Part shown: one piece after another, positions 24,322 through 34,077 of the stretch
Position numbering within the stretch: the first letter of the stretch is position 1
How the letters are laid out: each line of letters opens with the position of its first letter
Assembly (NCBI GenBank): GCA_937870635.1
Contig: CALMZP010000167.1
Location: 1 to 40,916 of the forward strand
Direction of reading: 5' to 3'
DNA length: 40,916 bases
Source of the DNA: an uncultured Acidobacteriota bacterium
Lineage (GTDB): Bacteria; Acidobacteriota; Thermoanaerobaculia; Gp7-AA8
Made by a program: the position numbers and the translations under genes
The notes under the pieces: model-generated
Told to the model about the DNA's origin: nothing
Databases searched by the model: none
The model's input: only the letters and a program-made list of their open reading frames with translations

Positions 24322-24989
24322 GTCGAGCATTCGGGACAGATCGCCGCGGCGATTCCGATCCCTGTCGCCACGAGAGCGAGCCAGAGCAGCATCATCGCGG
24401 CGCGGACGCCTTTCGACATGGGCATGTTGAGAACGACGGTGCCGGCCACCGCGTCGCCGAAGCGTTGACGGCGCTGGGAGAACGTGGCGGTGAGGAATCC
24501 GACGAGGTACAGCGCCAGGCCGTCGACGATGCGCAGTGCGTTGCGGATGATCGCCGCGAGAAAGCGGCCGCGCTCTCCGTCGCCGCGCACCTGCAGGCCC
24601 ATCACGGCTTTGCCGAGAGTCGTGCCGAAACCGGCTTCGAAGATGACGTGGTAGAGGAATACGGCGGTCACCGCTACGAGGCCGGCCAGCACGCCCGTGA
24701 CGAGATCGGACGGGCGCGGGGAGTCCGCTTTCCCGTAGTCGACTAGCGCCGCCGCGCCGATGAGAAGGAACGCGGCCACGACGACGCGGTCAAACGCCAG
24801 AGCGAGCATGCGGTCGCCGACAGAGCTGAATGATTCGGTCGGTGCCAGGGGACGGCCAGGGCGCTGGGGTCGCGCCGGCGCGCCGGCGGCCACGCGAGCG
24901 GCCGCATCGATCGGCGGGATCGACTTCTTGCACGAAGCGCACTGGAGGGGAGTGCCATCGTTCTTGACGCCGCAGTGTGGACAGAACAT
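24303..24989 (-). CDS. Zinc-ribbon RDD-family membrane protein
   Basis: A 228-residue protein. It has an N-terminal zinc ribbon (CPHCG at 3-7, CASC near 19-22), a proline-rich linker and an RDD domain of three to four helices (the name comes from conserved Arg-Asp-Asp; here AFDR and GKAVMGLQV are visible). A last helix follows, then CPEC near the C-terminus. RDD proteins are membrane proteins of mostly unknown function, some linked to Na+/H+ exchange. The ATG at 24989 places the zinc ribbon at the N-terminus as in relatives. The last residues TLTVHR come from the heptamer repeat. It is divergent from malQ; the much longer frame to 25988 is antisense to malQ and rejected. Confidence 0.82.
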   Translation of the reverse strand: MFCPHCGVKNDGTPLQCASCKKSIPPIDAAARVAAGAPARPQRPGRPLAPTESFSSVGDRMLALAFDRVVVAAFLLIGAAALVDYGKADSPRPSDLVTGVLAGLVAVTAVFLYHVIFEAGFGTTLGKAVMGLQVRGDGERGRFLAAIIRNALRIVDGLALYLVGFLTATFSQRRQRFGDAVAGTVVLNMPMSKGVRAAMMLLWLALVATGIGIAAAICPECSTLTVHR

Positions 24990-25049
24990 GGTTCGAACAG
25001 ACTCCATATTATCGCGCGGGGCGGCCCATCGCTTGCTTTGCATTACCCC

Positions 25050-27008
25050 GTGAAAGCTGACCAGCTGCGCGAGCTCGCGCGCCTCTATTCCGTCCAGACC
25101 ACCTACGAAGATGCGGCGGGGAAGACCCGAAAAGCTTCGAAGGAGTCGCTCATTGCCGCCCTCCGCGTGCGGCTGCCGGAAGGCACGGAGCTCAGCGACG
25201 CCCTGCGCTTGCGGCGCGAGGCCTTCTGGGTGAAACCTGTGGACCCCGTGACCGTCGTCTGGGGGCGCCGGACGCCGGTCGTCGAGCTCAGGCTGCCGCG
25301 TATTTTCGCCGGACCCGTCGGCTGGCGTCTCACCTTCGAAGATGGATCGACCGCGGAGGGGCGCCTCGACCTCGGTGATGCCGCGCGGAGCCGCGTGGAT
25401 GGAGAGTTTGCCGCCAGGACCGTGACGATTCCGCGCAGGATGCCCTACGGGTACCACACGCTGACCTTCGAGATCGGTGGTCGCGACGTCCAGACAATGA
25501 TCGTCGCGGCACCGGCGAAAGCGCGTGGACCAAAAGAACGGTCGTGGGGCATCTTCCTGCCGCTGTATGCGGTCCGGAGCGCGGAGAACTGGGGTATCGG
25601 CGACCTGCGCGACATGGTCCGCGCGCGCCAGTGGGTGAATGAGCTCGGAGGCGGCGTCGTGGCCACGTTGCCGCTCCTGGCCACCTTCGAAGATGAACCG
25701 AGTCCTTATTCGCCGGTCAGCCGCCTTTTCTGGAACGAGCTCTATCTCGATGCCGAGAAGCTGCCCGAGTGGAGCGATGACCTGCGGGAGGTCCTGTCGA
25801 TTCGCTCGCTGAAGAGTGCCGATCAGGTCGATTACGAGCGAGTGAGCAGGATCAAACGCGCCGCTCTGGAAACCATGGCGACACGATTCACACAGGACGA
25901 GGACTTCGTGCGATTCGCGAGCCGCGGAGCCTACGGCTACGCACACTTCCGCGCGGCGAAGGAAGAGCGCGATTCCGCGAACTATCACCTTTACGTCCAG
26001 TACCGGATGGCGCAGCAGATGCGCGAGATTGCCGGCGAGGCCCGAAATTCAGGCATCGGTCTCTATCTCGACTTTCCCCTCGGTGTGAACCCGGGTGGCT
26101 TCGACGCATGGAAATACGCGCGGTCATTCGTCAAAGGCGTGTCGGTGGGCGCGCCGCCGGATCTGTTCTTCACGCAAGGTCAGAACTGGGGATTCCCGCC
26201 TTTCGATCCCGACGGCATCCGCGAAGACCGCTACGAGTACTTCCGGGCCTGCATCCGCCACCATGTTTCGCACGCCGGAATCCTGCGGCTCGACCACGTC
26301 ATGGGTCTGCACCGGCTCTTCTGGATTCCGGAGGGAGGGGAGGCGAAGGATGGCGTTTACGTTCGCTATCCGGAAGAGGAGATGTACGCGATCGTGGCAC
26401 TCGAGGCTCACAAACACGGTTGCGCGGTCGTCGGCGAGGATCTCGGTACCGTCCCGGAGTACGTCCCGCGGATGATGAACCGTCACGGGTTCCGGCGGAT
26501 GTATGTTGTGCAGTACGAGTTGAAGCCGGAAGAGGTGAATCCGGCCGGCGAGCCCCCCGCGGAGTCGGTGGCGAGCGTCAACACCCACGACATGCCGACG
26601 TTCGCGGCGTTCTGGCGCGGCGCGGACATCGACGACCGCCTCGAACAGCGGCTGCTCGATCGGAAAGGAGCCGAGGAGGAACGGGAAAAGAGGGAACGGA
26701 TGAGGCGGGCGCTGGTACGCCACCTCAAGGCGCGAGGCTTGCTTTCGAATGACTCGGGAGATACGAAGGCGGTCCTCGAGGGTGTGTTGCGGTTTTTGAG
26801 CGGCAGCCCCGCGGAAATCGTGCTCGTCAACATCGAGGATTTGTGGCTCGAGACTCAGCCGCAGAACGTTCCCGGTGTATCCGAACGCAGCTGGAAGCAT
26901 AAGTTCCGGCTCACGATGGACGAGATTCGAAACCATCCCGAAATCAAGCGCATCCTCGAAGCGGTCGACGCGGAGAGACGAAAGGGAGTTCATGGCAGGC
27001 AGGGGTAA
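25050..27008 (+). CDS. malQ: 4-alpha-glucanotransferase (amylomaltase), long type
   Basis: This GH77 enzyme moves glucan segments between maltodextrins, disproportionating them. The nucleophile Asp415 is in LRLDHVMG and the acid/base Glu463 in GEDLGTVP (spacing 48, matching 47-48 in the family); NTHDMPT supplies the third carboxylate. It has the N-terminal beta-rich extension found in the Escherichia coli and mycobacterial type (about 150 residues). The GTG at 25050 was chosen because the protein then begins with the usual ADQLRELARLY helix; ribosome-site evidence is poor. Its end overlaps glgB by 17 nt. A second, compact MalQ lies at 34296-35798. Confidence 0.94.
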   Translation: MKADQLRELARLYSVQTTYEDAAGKTRKASKESLIAALRVRLPEGTELSDALRLRREAFWVKPVDPVTVVWGRRTPVVELRLPRIFAGPVGWRLTFEDGSTAEGRLDLGDAARSRVDGEFAARTVTIPRRMPYGYHTLTFEIGGRDVQTMIVAAPAKARGPKERSWGIFLPLYAVRSAENWGIGDLRDMVRARQWVNELGGGVVATLPLLATFEDEPSPYSPVSRLFWNELYLDAEKLPEWSDDLREVLSIRSLKSADQVDYERVSRIKRAALETMATRFTQDEDFVRFASRGAYGYAHFRAAKEERDSANYHLYVQYRMAQQMREIAGEARNSGIGLYLDFPLGVNPGGFDAWKYARSFVKGVSVGAPPDLFFTQGQNWGFPPFDPDGIREDRYEYFRACIRHHVSHAGILRLDHVMGLHRLFWIPEGGEAKDGVYVRYPEEEMYAIVALEAHKHGCAVVGEDLGTVPEYVPRMMNRHGFRRMYVVQYELKPEEVNPAGEPPAESVASVNTHDMPTFAAFWRGADIDDRLEQRLLDRKGAEEEREKRERMRRALVRHLKARGLLSNDSGDTKAVLEGVLRFLSGSPAEIVLVNIEDLWLETQPQNVPGVSERSWKHKFRLTMDEIRNHPEIKRILEAVDAERRKGVHGRQG

Positions 27009-29466
27009 GAAAAACGACGAACAGACGAAGGGCGCGGCCCGGGACGGGAGATTCGACCTTCGACCTTCGGCCTTCGACCTTCGGGATCACAGCGGCGACA
27101 AGCCGCAAGCCGACGATCGCGTTTCGCCATTGCCGAAAACCGAGGAAGATACTCCCGCCGCAACGGGCCGGATGAAGAGCCGGAAGACCGCGAAACCGGC
27201 GGAAGTGGAGCCGCGGGCGATCCCGCCCGCCGTTCGATCGAGAAAACAGAAACCAGCGGGCGGATCGCCCGCGACTCCACTGGGACCGAAAAACGGCGCA
27301 GCCGCGAACCCCGAAGGTCGAAGGTCGAAGGTCGACGGCCGAATCAAGACCGAGGCCCCGACGGTGTCCGAATCGCCAAAGCCGGGAAAGAGAGCTGCCG
27401 CGAAGGTCGAAGGTCGAATCGACAAGAAAGGGGAAACCACCCCTTCACCCGACACGGTGGTCGAAGAACTCCAGAATGTCGGCGCCGATGTCGTCCCCAC
27501 GGTCGCAATCTCGGCCCTTCGCGAGCACACTGTCGATCAGGTGCAGCCGTCGGTGGAGAAAGGGGACAGCATCCTCAGCGACTGGGATCTCTACCTCTTC
27601 AACGAGGGAAGCCACCACAACCTGTGGGAAAAACTCGGTTCGCACATCGTCGAACGCGATGGTGTCGCCGGGACCAACTTTGCGGTGTGGGCTCCCAATG
27701 CCGAGCAGGTCAGCGTGATCGGCGACTTCAACGGATGGAATCCATCGAGTCACCGCCTCGAGCCGCGCGGGCACTCCGGAATCTGGGAGCGCTGGATTTC
27801 GCACGTGAGCAAGGGAACGATCTACAAGTACCACATCGTTTCGCGGCATCACGGATACCGGGTGGACAAAGCGGATCCGTTTGCCGTTCATCACGAGACG
27901 CCTCCTCGTACGGGATCGATCGTCTGGGATCTCGATTACGAATGGAACGATGAGGCGTGGATGACGAACCGGAAGTCGAAGAACTCCTTCGACTCGCCGA
28001 TGTCGATCTACGAAGTTCACCTCGGGTCGTGGCGTCACGCGGTGGACGGTGATCGCCCGCGCATGATGAGCTACCGCGAGATTGCGGAACCTCTCGCGCA
28101 CTATGCGCGCAAGATGAACTACACGCACGTCGAGCTGATGCCGGTCATGGAGCATCCGTTCGGCGGCTCATGGGGCTATCAATGCACGGGGTTCTTCGCG
28201 CCGACGAGCCGGCACGGCACGCCCCAGGACTTCAAACATCTCGTCGACGTCCTGCATCAGAACGGAATCGGAGTGATTCTGGACTGGGTGCCGTCGCACT
28301 TCCCTACCGACGAGCACGGTCTGGCGTATTTCGATGGAACGCATCTCTTCGAGCACGCGGATCCGCGCAAAGGTTTCCATCCTGACTGGGGAAGCCTGAT
28401 CTTCAACTACGGGCGCAACGAAGTCCGCTCGTTTCTTCTCAGCAGCGCTCTGTACTGGCTCGGCGAGTATCACGCCGACGGGCTGCGCGTCGACGCGGTC
28501 GCCTCGATGCTGTATCTGGATTATTCGCGCAAGCATGGCGAGTGGATTCCGAACGAGTTCGGCGGCCGCGAGAACATCGACGCGATCTCTTTCCTCCGGC
28601 GCCTCAACGAGGACGTCTACAAGGTTCACCCCGATGTACAGGTGATCGCCGAAGAATCGACCGCGTGGCCGATGGTATCGAGGCCGACTTACGTCGGTGG
28701 CCTCGGCTTCGGCATGAAGTGGGACATGGGGTGGATGCACGACACGCTGCGTTACTTTGCGCACGAGCCGATCCATCGCAAGTACCACCACAACGACCTC
28801 ACGTTCCGGATGATGTACGCCTTCACGGAGAACTTCGTGCTGCCGCTCTCGCACGACGAGGTCGTACACGGCAAGGGATCGCTGATCGGCAAGATGCCCG
28901 GCGACGAATGGCAGAAGTTCGCGAACCTCCGCCTGCTGTTTGCGCACATGTATTCGCAGCCCGGCAAGAAGCTCGTCTTCATGGGTGGAGACATCGGCCA
29001 GTACCGCGAGTGGAACCACGACATCTCGATCGACTGGCACCTCCTCGATTACCTGCCGCACTCCGCGTTGCAGCGCTGGGTCGAGGACCTCAACCGTACC
29101 TATCGCGACACGCCCGCGCTGCACGAGATCGACGTCTCTCCGGACGGGTTCGAGTGGATCGACTGCTGCGACAACGAACAGAGCATCGTCAGTCTTCTGC
29201 GACGCTCGCGATCGAACCCCGACCACGAAGTGATCGTGGTCCTGAACTTCACCCCCGTTCCGCGGCACAACTACCAGATCGGTGTGCCGCGCGGTGGTCG
29301 CTGGAAGGAAATCCTCAACAGCGATGCGCCGCTTTACGGCGGCAGCGGTCAGGGAAACCTCGGCGGCGTCGACGCGGCGCCGATCCCTCTGCATGGCCGG
29401 AGATGGTCCGTGAATCTCACTCTGCCTCCTCTGGGCGCGGTGTTCCTGGTGAATGAGCGTGAATAG
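26992..29466 (+). CDS. glgB: 1,4-alpha-glucan branching enzyme with repeat-rich N-terminal extension
   Basis: GlgB (GH13_9) creates alpha-1,6 branches in glycogen. CBM48 begins near residue 213 (FAVWAPNAEQVSVIGDFNGW) and the catalytic barrel follows: Asp501 in LRVDAVASMLYLDY, Glu554 in IAEESTAWP (spacing 53, as in the E. coli enzyme) and LSHDEVVHGK. The first 190 or so residues have no family counterpart. They are basic, rich in Pro, Lys, Arg and Gly, and partly translated from dispersed repeats (RFDLRPSAFDLRD, EPRAIPPAV, EGRRSKVDGR). The ATG at 26992 follows an AAGGGAG site. The frame stays open throughout, so the extension is probably made; internal initiation closer to the CBM cannot be excluded. 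Confidence 0.94.
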   Translation: MAGRGKKNDEQTKGAARDGRFDLRPSAFDLRDHSGDKPQADDRVSPLPKTEEDTPAATGRMKSRKTAKPAEVEPRAIPPAVRSRKQKPAGGSPATPLGPKNGAAANPEGRRSKVDGRIKTEAPTVSESPKPGKRAAAKVEGRIDKKGETTPSPDTVVEELQNVGADVVPTVAISALREHTVDQVQPSVEKGDSILSDWDLYLFNEGSHHNLWEKLGSHIVERDGVAGTNFAVWAPNAEQVSVIGDFNGWNPSSHRLEPRGHSGIWERWISHVSKGTIYKYHIVSRHHGYRVDKADPFAVHHETPPRTGSIVWDLDYEWNDEAWMTNRKSKNSFDSPMSIYEVHLGSWRHAVDGDRPRMMSYREIAEPLAHYARKMNYTHVELMPVMEHPFGGSWGYQCTGFFAPTSRHGTPQDFKHLVDVLHQNGIGVILDWVPSHFPTDEHGLAYFDGTHLFEHADPRKGFHPDWGSLIFNYGRNEVRSFLLSSALYWLGEYHADGLRVDAVASMLYLDYSRKHGEWIPNEFGGRENIDAISFLRRLNEDVYKVHPDVQVIAEESTAWPMVSRPTYVGGLGFGMKWDMGWMHDTLRYFAHEPIHRKYHHNDLTFRMMYAFTENFVLPLSHDEVVHGKGSLIGKMPGDEWQKFANLRLLFAHMYSQPGKKLVFMGGDIGQYREWNHDISIDWHLLDYLPHSALQRWVEDLNRTYRDTPALHEIDVSPDGFEWIDCCDNEQSIVSLLRRSRSNPDHEVIVVLNFTPVPRHNYQIGVPRGGRWKEILNSDAPLYGGSGQGNLGGVDAAPIPLHGRRWSVNLTLPPLGAVFLVNERE
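27052..27420. repeat. Nested inverted repeat inside glgB: TTCGACC heptamer arms around family-B core
   Basis: Four and a half TTCGACC units (27052-27084) face four or more GGTCGAA units (27311-27345), with a further partial GGTCGAA array at 27401-27420. Between the main arms, the GC-rich B unit occurs as an inverted pair (27205-27230 and 27256-27280). The whole lies within the N-terminal coding region of glgB and contains no in-frame stop. Confidence 0.92.
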
Positions 29467-31279
29467 GGCCGGGCACAAATCTGAACTGACAGCGCTCGGA
29501 CATCCATTCGGCACCCACATCGGGGCCCGGCTGCTGCAGGGCGACCGATGTGAGTTTCGCGTCTGGGCCCCGGAACATGAGCGCGTGGAGCTCCACATCG
29601 TCGCGCCGCGGGACCGCCGTATGCCGATGAAGAAGTCGGAGGATGGGTACCACGAAGTCGTCGCCGGCGAATGTCCGGCGGGGACGCGCTACGTCTTCGC
29701 ACTGAATCACGACAAGGAGCGCCCCGACCCGGCGTCACGCCTGCAGCCGGAGGGAGTTCACGGTCCATCGGAGGTCGTTCCGTCCGAGTTTGAATGGCAC
29801 GACCGGGGATGGAAGGGAATCGAACTGCAGGATCTCGTCGTGTATGAGCTCCATGTCGGTACGTTCACGCCGGAAGGCACGTTCGACGCGATCATTCCGC
29901 GCCTCGATGAGCTGAAGGAGCTGGGCATCACCGCGGTCGAGCTGCTTCCTGTCGCTCAGTTCCCGGGCGAACGGAACTGGGGCTACGATGGCACGTATGT
30001 GAATGCCGCCCAGAACAGCTACGGCGGCCCCGTCGCGCTGAAGCGGCTCGCGGACGCCTGTCATGGGCGAGGGATGGCGCTCCTGCTGGACGTCGTCTAC
30101 AACCATCTCGGACCCGAGGGAAACTATCTTGGTGAGTACGCGCCGTATTTCACGGACCGCTACAAGACTCCGTGGGGGCTCGCGCTCAATTTCGACGGGC
30201 CGCTCAGCGATCACGTGCGTTGGTACTTCATCCAGAACGCGCTGCAGTGGATCGACGAGTTTCACATCGACGGCCTGCGTGTGGATGCGGTTCACGCGAT
30301 CGTCGATCACTCCGCGCAGCCGTTCCTTCAGGATCTCTGCACCGCCGTGCGTGAGCGTGGAGGGAAACTCGGCCGCCGGGTGCATACCATCGCGGAGAGC
30401 GACCTGAACAACCCGCTGGTCATCACCCCCGCAGAAGACCACGGCCTGGGATTCGACACGCAGTGGATCGACGATTATCACCACTCGCTCCATACGCTGC
30501 TGACGGGTGAGAGGGACGGTTACTACGAAGGTTTCGGCAAGGTCTCGGATCTCGCGCGCGTGACGGAAGTCGGGTATCTGTACGTCGGGCAGCATTCGAC
30601 TTATCGCAAGCGCCGCTACGGGCGCGCTCCGAAGACGAAGGACGGGGCGAAATTCGTCGTCTCGGCCCAGAACCACGATCAGGTCGGCAACCGGATGATG
30701 GGCGATCGTCTCGGGACGATCGTCTCGCCGGAGAAGGCCCGTCTTGCCGCGGCCGCGATCGTCCTCTCGCCCTTCATCCCGATGCTGTTCATGGGGGAGG
30801 AGTACGGCGAGACGGCGCCGTTCCAGTACTTCACCAGCCACTCCGACCGTGATCTCATCGAAGCCGTCCGCAAAGGGCGCCGCGAGGAATTCGACGACTT
30901 CGCATGGAAGGGCGAGCCGCCCGATCCGCATGACGCGGAGACATTCCGGCGCTCCAAGCTGAACTGGAACCTGTCCAGAGTGGGCGAGCACGCGACGTTG
31001 CGGAATCTCCACGGGGATCTGCTGAGACTGCGCCGTGAGACTCCTTCGCTGCGGAAACTCGACCTCGGCGCCGTGGAAACTCATGCCGACGACGAAAGAC
31101 GACTCCTGTTCGTCAAACGTGGCGCGGTGTTCATCGCCTACAACTTCAGCGAAGAAGAGCAGACGGTCGATGTGCCCTTTGGCAGAGCCGGCTGGCGTCC
31201 CCTTTTCGTAAGTGGAGCAACGCTGGACGGGACTCGCCTGCGAATGACACCATCCGCCTTCGGCGTGTTCAGCGGGTGA
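29453..31279 (+). CDS. treZ: Malto-oligosyltrehalose trehalohydrolase
   Basis: TreZ (GH13_10) releases trehalose from malto-oligosyltrehalose. An N-terminal CBM48-like domain (CEFRVWAPEHERVELHI) precedes the barrel. The nucleophile is Asp278 in LRVDAVHAIVD and the acid/base Glu315 in IAESDLNNP; SAQNHDQVGNR is the TreZ-typical last motif. At 608 residues it is full length. The ATG at 29453 overlaps the glgB end by 14 nt and the stop overlaps the treY start as GTGA, so glgB-treZ-treY are one translational unit. Confidence 0.96.
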   Translation: MSVNRAGHKSELTALGHPFGTHIGARLLQGDRCEFRVWAPEHERVELHIVAPRDRRMPMKKSEDGYHEVVAGECPAGTRYVFALNHDKERPDPASRLQPEGVHGPSEVVPSEFEWHDRGWKGIELQDLVVYELHVGTFTPEGTFDAIIPRLDELKELGITAVELLPVAQFPGERNWGYDGTYVNAAQNSYGGPVALKRLADACHGRGMALLLDVVYNHLGPEGNYLGEYAPYFTDRYKTPWGLALNFDGPLSDHVRWYFIQNALQWIDEFHIDGLRVDAVHAIVDHSAQPFLQDLCTAVRERGGKLGRRVHTIAESDLNNPLVITPAEDHGLGFDTQWIDDYHHSLHTLLTGERDGYYEGFGKVSDLARVTEVGYLYVGQHSTYRKRRYGRAPKTKDGAKFVVSAQNHDQVGNRMMGDRLGTIVSPEKARLAAAAIVLSPFIPMLFMGEEYGETAPFQYFTSHSDRDLIEAVRKGRREEFDDFAWKGEPPDPHDAETFRRSKLNWNLSRVGEHATLRNLHGDLLRLRRETPSLRKLDLGAVETHADDERRLLFVKRGAVFIAYNFSEEEQTVDVPFGRAGWRPLFVSGATLDGTRLRMTPSAFGVFSG

Positions 31280-34077
31280 CCATGTATCGAGTACCAGTCG
31301 CCACGTACCGTCTTCAGTTCAATGCCGGTTTCACGTTCGATCAGGCACGCGCGATCGCCTCGTACCTGGTCGAGCTGGGCATCACCGATCTCTACTCATC
31401 CCCGGTGCTGCGTGCGCGGACGGGGAGCATGCACGGTTACGACGTCGTCGACGCATCGGTCGTGAATCCCGAGCTGGGAGGAGAGGAACAGTTCGCCGGG
31501 CTCCAGGCGGAGCTTTCCCGGCTGAACCTCGGATTTCTTCTGGATATCGTCCCGAACCACATGGCCGCCAGTCCGGAGAACGGCTGGTGGGTCAGCGTTC
31601 TGGAGAACGGTCCGCACTCGCGCTTTTTCCAGTACTTCGACATCGACTGGAGCCCGGTGGTGACGAAGGACAAGGTAGTGAACAAGGTCGTCCTTCCCAT
31701 TCTCGGCAAGCCTTACGGTGACGCCGTGGAGAGCCAGGAAATCCAGCTTGCCTACGACGAAGGAGGCCTGCACTTCCGCTACTACGACCGCCGGCTGCCG
31801 TTGTCGCCGACGACCTATCTCCGCGTGATCCGCGAGTGCGTCGAAGCGTTGCCGCAGCATGGCGTGGCCATCGAGCTCCGTGAGATCGTGCATCCGAGCG
31901 GAGCCACCGATCTTCAGCCGCAATTCCTCAACAGCCGCTTCCTCAAGGAGACGCTGCGCCGCCTTTACGAACAGGAAGCGGCGTTTCGGCAGGCGCTGGA
32001 CGAAACGATCAGGCGGATCAACGGCGAGAATGGGAACACGGACAGCTTCAACATTCTCGACGAGCTTCTCGACGCGCAGTGGTACCGCCTAGCGTACTGG
32101 CGCATCGCCAGCGAGAAGATCAATTACCGCCGCTTCTTCGACGTGGCCGACCTCGTCGGCATCCGCGTCGAGAACCCGGAGGTCTTCGAAGCGCGGCACA
32201 AGCGCATCTTCCAGTTCGTCACCGACGGTCACGTGACGGGGCTGCGGATCGATCACATCGATGGCCTGTACGACCCGGTCGGTCATCTCCGAAAGCTGCA
32301 GATGCGGCTTGCCTCGGGCGAGCCCATGACCGCGACAGACTCGCAGGCAACGAAGACCGAAAAGCAATTCTACGTGGTCGTCGAGAAGATTCTCGCGAAG
32401 GACGAGGTCCTCCCGGGCGATTTCGCGGCCAGCGGCACGACCGGTTACGACTACCTCGACACGCTCAACGCGGTGTTCGTCGATCCGGCCGGCCTGCCCC
32501 GGCTCGACCGCTTCTACAGGAAGTTCACGGACATCGAAGAGTCGTTCGAGGACATCTGCTACACGCGGAAGAAGCAGGTCATCCAGGAGCTCTTCTCCGG
32601 GGAGATGCGCGCCCTCGGCAAGCGCCTCGGCGAACTGTCGATGCACGACCGCAACGCTCGGGACTTCGCTCCATCGGAACTGCTCGCCGCGCTCACCGAA
32701 ATCACCGCGTGCATGGGCGTGTACCGGACATACGTTCGTGATCTCACGCCGTCGCCGGCCGATGCCGAGTGCATCCGCGGCGCTGTACGCGAAGCGAGAA
32801 AGCGGGCCGGCACCTCGCTCGACGAACGTCTCTTCACGTTTCTGGAGCGGGTGCTCCTGATCGATCCGCCGTCGTACATCGCCGAGGAACGCGAACGATG
32901 GCAGGCCTTCGTCATGCGCTGGCAGCAGTTCACCGGCCGGGTCATGGCCAAGGGTGTCGAGGACACCTCCTTCTATATCTACAACCGGCTCGTCTCGCTC
33001 AACGAGGTGGGAGGTGAGCCTGGCCGCGGGCCGGACTTCGATCCCGTCGAAGAGTTCCACGCGCGGAACGAGCGAATCCAGCGCGACTGGCCCGACACGA
33101 TGAACGCAACCTCGACACATGACACGAAACGCAGCGAGGACATGCGCGCGCGGATCAGCGTTCTCTCGGAGATCCCTGACGTGTGGGAGCGCGAGGTGCG
33201 GCGCTGGACGGAAATGAACGCGCCCCTTCGCACCGGCCCGGCTCCCGATCCAAACGAGGAGCTTCTCCTCTACCAGACCATCCTCGGCATGTGGCCGGAC
33301 ATCGAGGAGGAATTCGACGACGTTCCCGACCGTCTGCGCGCCTATCTCGAGAAGGCATCCCGCGAAGCGAAGACCCACACGAGCTGGATCGCACCGAATC
33401 CGGAGTTCGAGAACGCGTATCTCCAGTACGCCACGAATGTCGTGCAGAGCGAAGAGTTCCGCCGCTCGATGCTACGCCTTCATCGGCGGGTCTCCTTTCA
33501 CGGCTATCTCAACGGACTGGCGCAGCTGGTGCTGAAGGTCGCATCGCCAGGTGCTCCTGACTTTTATCAGGGGACGGAGATCTGGGATTTCAGTCTCGTC
33601 GATCCCGACAACCGCAGGCCGGTCGACTTCGATCGCCGCCGGGCGATGCTCAAGAAGATCCGCGCGAGCGCGGAGCGAGGTTCGCTCGATCTTTCGACGA
33701 TGTTGCGGCGCATGTTCGACGGTCGCATCAAGCTGTTCGTGACCTGGAAGAGCCTCGACCTGCGAAAGCGCCGCGTCGAAGTCTTTCAGCGCGGCGAATA
33801 CACGCGCCTGCAGGCGGACTCGCCACATGTCGTGGCATTCGCGCGCGGAAGGGACGTCATGGTTGCCGCTCCGCGGCTGACGACCAGTCTGGTGAAGACC
33901 GGCGTACAGCCGATCGGCGATGTCTGGGGCGACGCCGCGATCGAAGGCGTCCCGGCCGGCTCGTGGAAGAACATCTTCACGGGAGACACGCTGCGGGTCG
34001 ATGGCCCGGCCAGGCTGGCGGATGTATTCGCGAAGTTCCCGGTGGCGATGCTGGAGAGGGTCGAGCCCGAGGCGTAG
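31276..34077 (+). CDS. treY: Maltooligosyl trehalose synthase
   Basis: TreY (GH13_26) isomerises the reducing-end linkage of maltodextrins from alpha-1,4 to alpha-1,1, giving the TreZ substrate. Family marks are the N-terminal TYRLQFNAGFTF, LDIVPNHMA, the nucleophile Asp326 in LRIDHIDGLYDP, Glu370 in VVVEKIL followed by GTTGYDYL, and the long helical insert. It is 933 residues, within the family range. Start is GTG 31276 (GTGA overlap with treZ) or ATG 31282. It ends at a repeat element immediately after its TAG. Confidence 0.96.
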   Translation: MTMYRVPVATYRLQFNAGFTFDQARAIASYLVELGITDLYSSPVLRARTGSMHGYDVVDASVVNPELGGEEQFAGLQAELSRLNLGFLLDIVPNHMAASPENGWWVSVLENGPHSRFFQYFDIDWSPVVTKDKVVNKVVLPILGKPYGDAVESQEIQLAYDEGGLHFRYYDRRLPLSPTTYLRVIRECVEALPQHGVAIELREIVHPSGATDLQPQFLNSRFLKETLRRLYEQEAAFRQALDETIRRINGENGNTDSFNILDELLDAQWYRLAYWRIASEKINYRRFFDVADLVGIRVENPEVFEARHKRIFQFVTDGHVTGLRIDHIDGLYDPVGHLRKLQMRLASGEPMTATDSQATKTEKQFYVVVEKILAKDEVLPGDFAASGTTGYDYLDTLNAVFVDPAGLPRLDRFYRKFTDIEESFEDICYTRKKQVIQELFSGEMRALGKRLGELSMHDRNARDFAPSELLAALTEITACMGVYRTYVRDLTPSPADAECIRGAVREARKRAGTSLDERLFTFLERVLLIDPPSYIAEERERWQAFVMRWQQFTGRVMAKGVEDTSFYIYNRLVSLNEVGGEPGRGPDFDPVEEFHARNERIQRDWPDTMNATSTHDTKRSEDMRARISVLSEIPDVWEREVRRWTEMNAPLRTGPAPDPNEELLLYQTILGMWPDIEEEFDDVPDRLRAYLEKASREAKTHTSWIAPNPEFENAYLQYATNVVQSEEFRRSMLRLHRRVSFHGYLNGLAQLVLKVASPGAPDFYQGTEIWDFSLVDPDNRRPVDFDRRRAMLKKIRASAERGSLDLSTMLRRMFDGRIKLFVTWKSLDLRKRRVEVFQRGEYTRLQADSPHVVAFARGRDVMVAAPRLTTSLVKTGVQPIGDVWGDAAIEGVPAGSWKNIFTGDTLRVDGPARLADVFAKFPVAMLERVEPEA

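Noticed and set aside
24990-25988. Upstream extension of the RDD gene frame
   Set aside because: It is antisense to malQ; the zinc ribbon marks the true N-terminus at about 24989.
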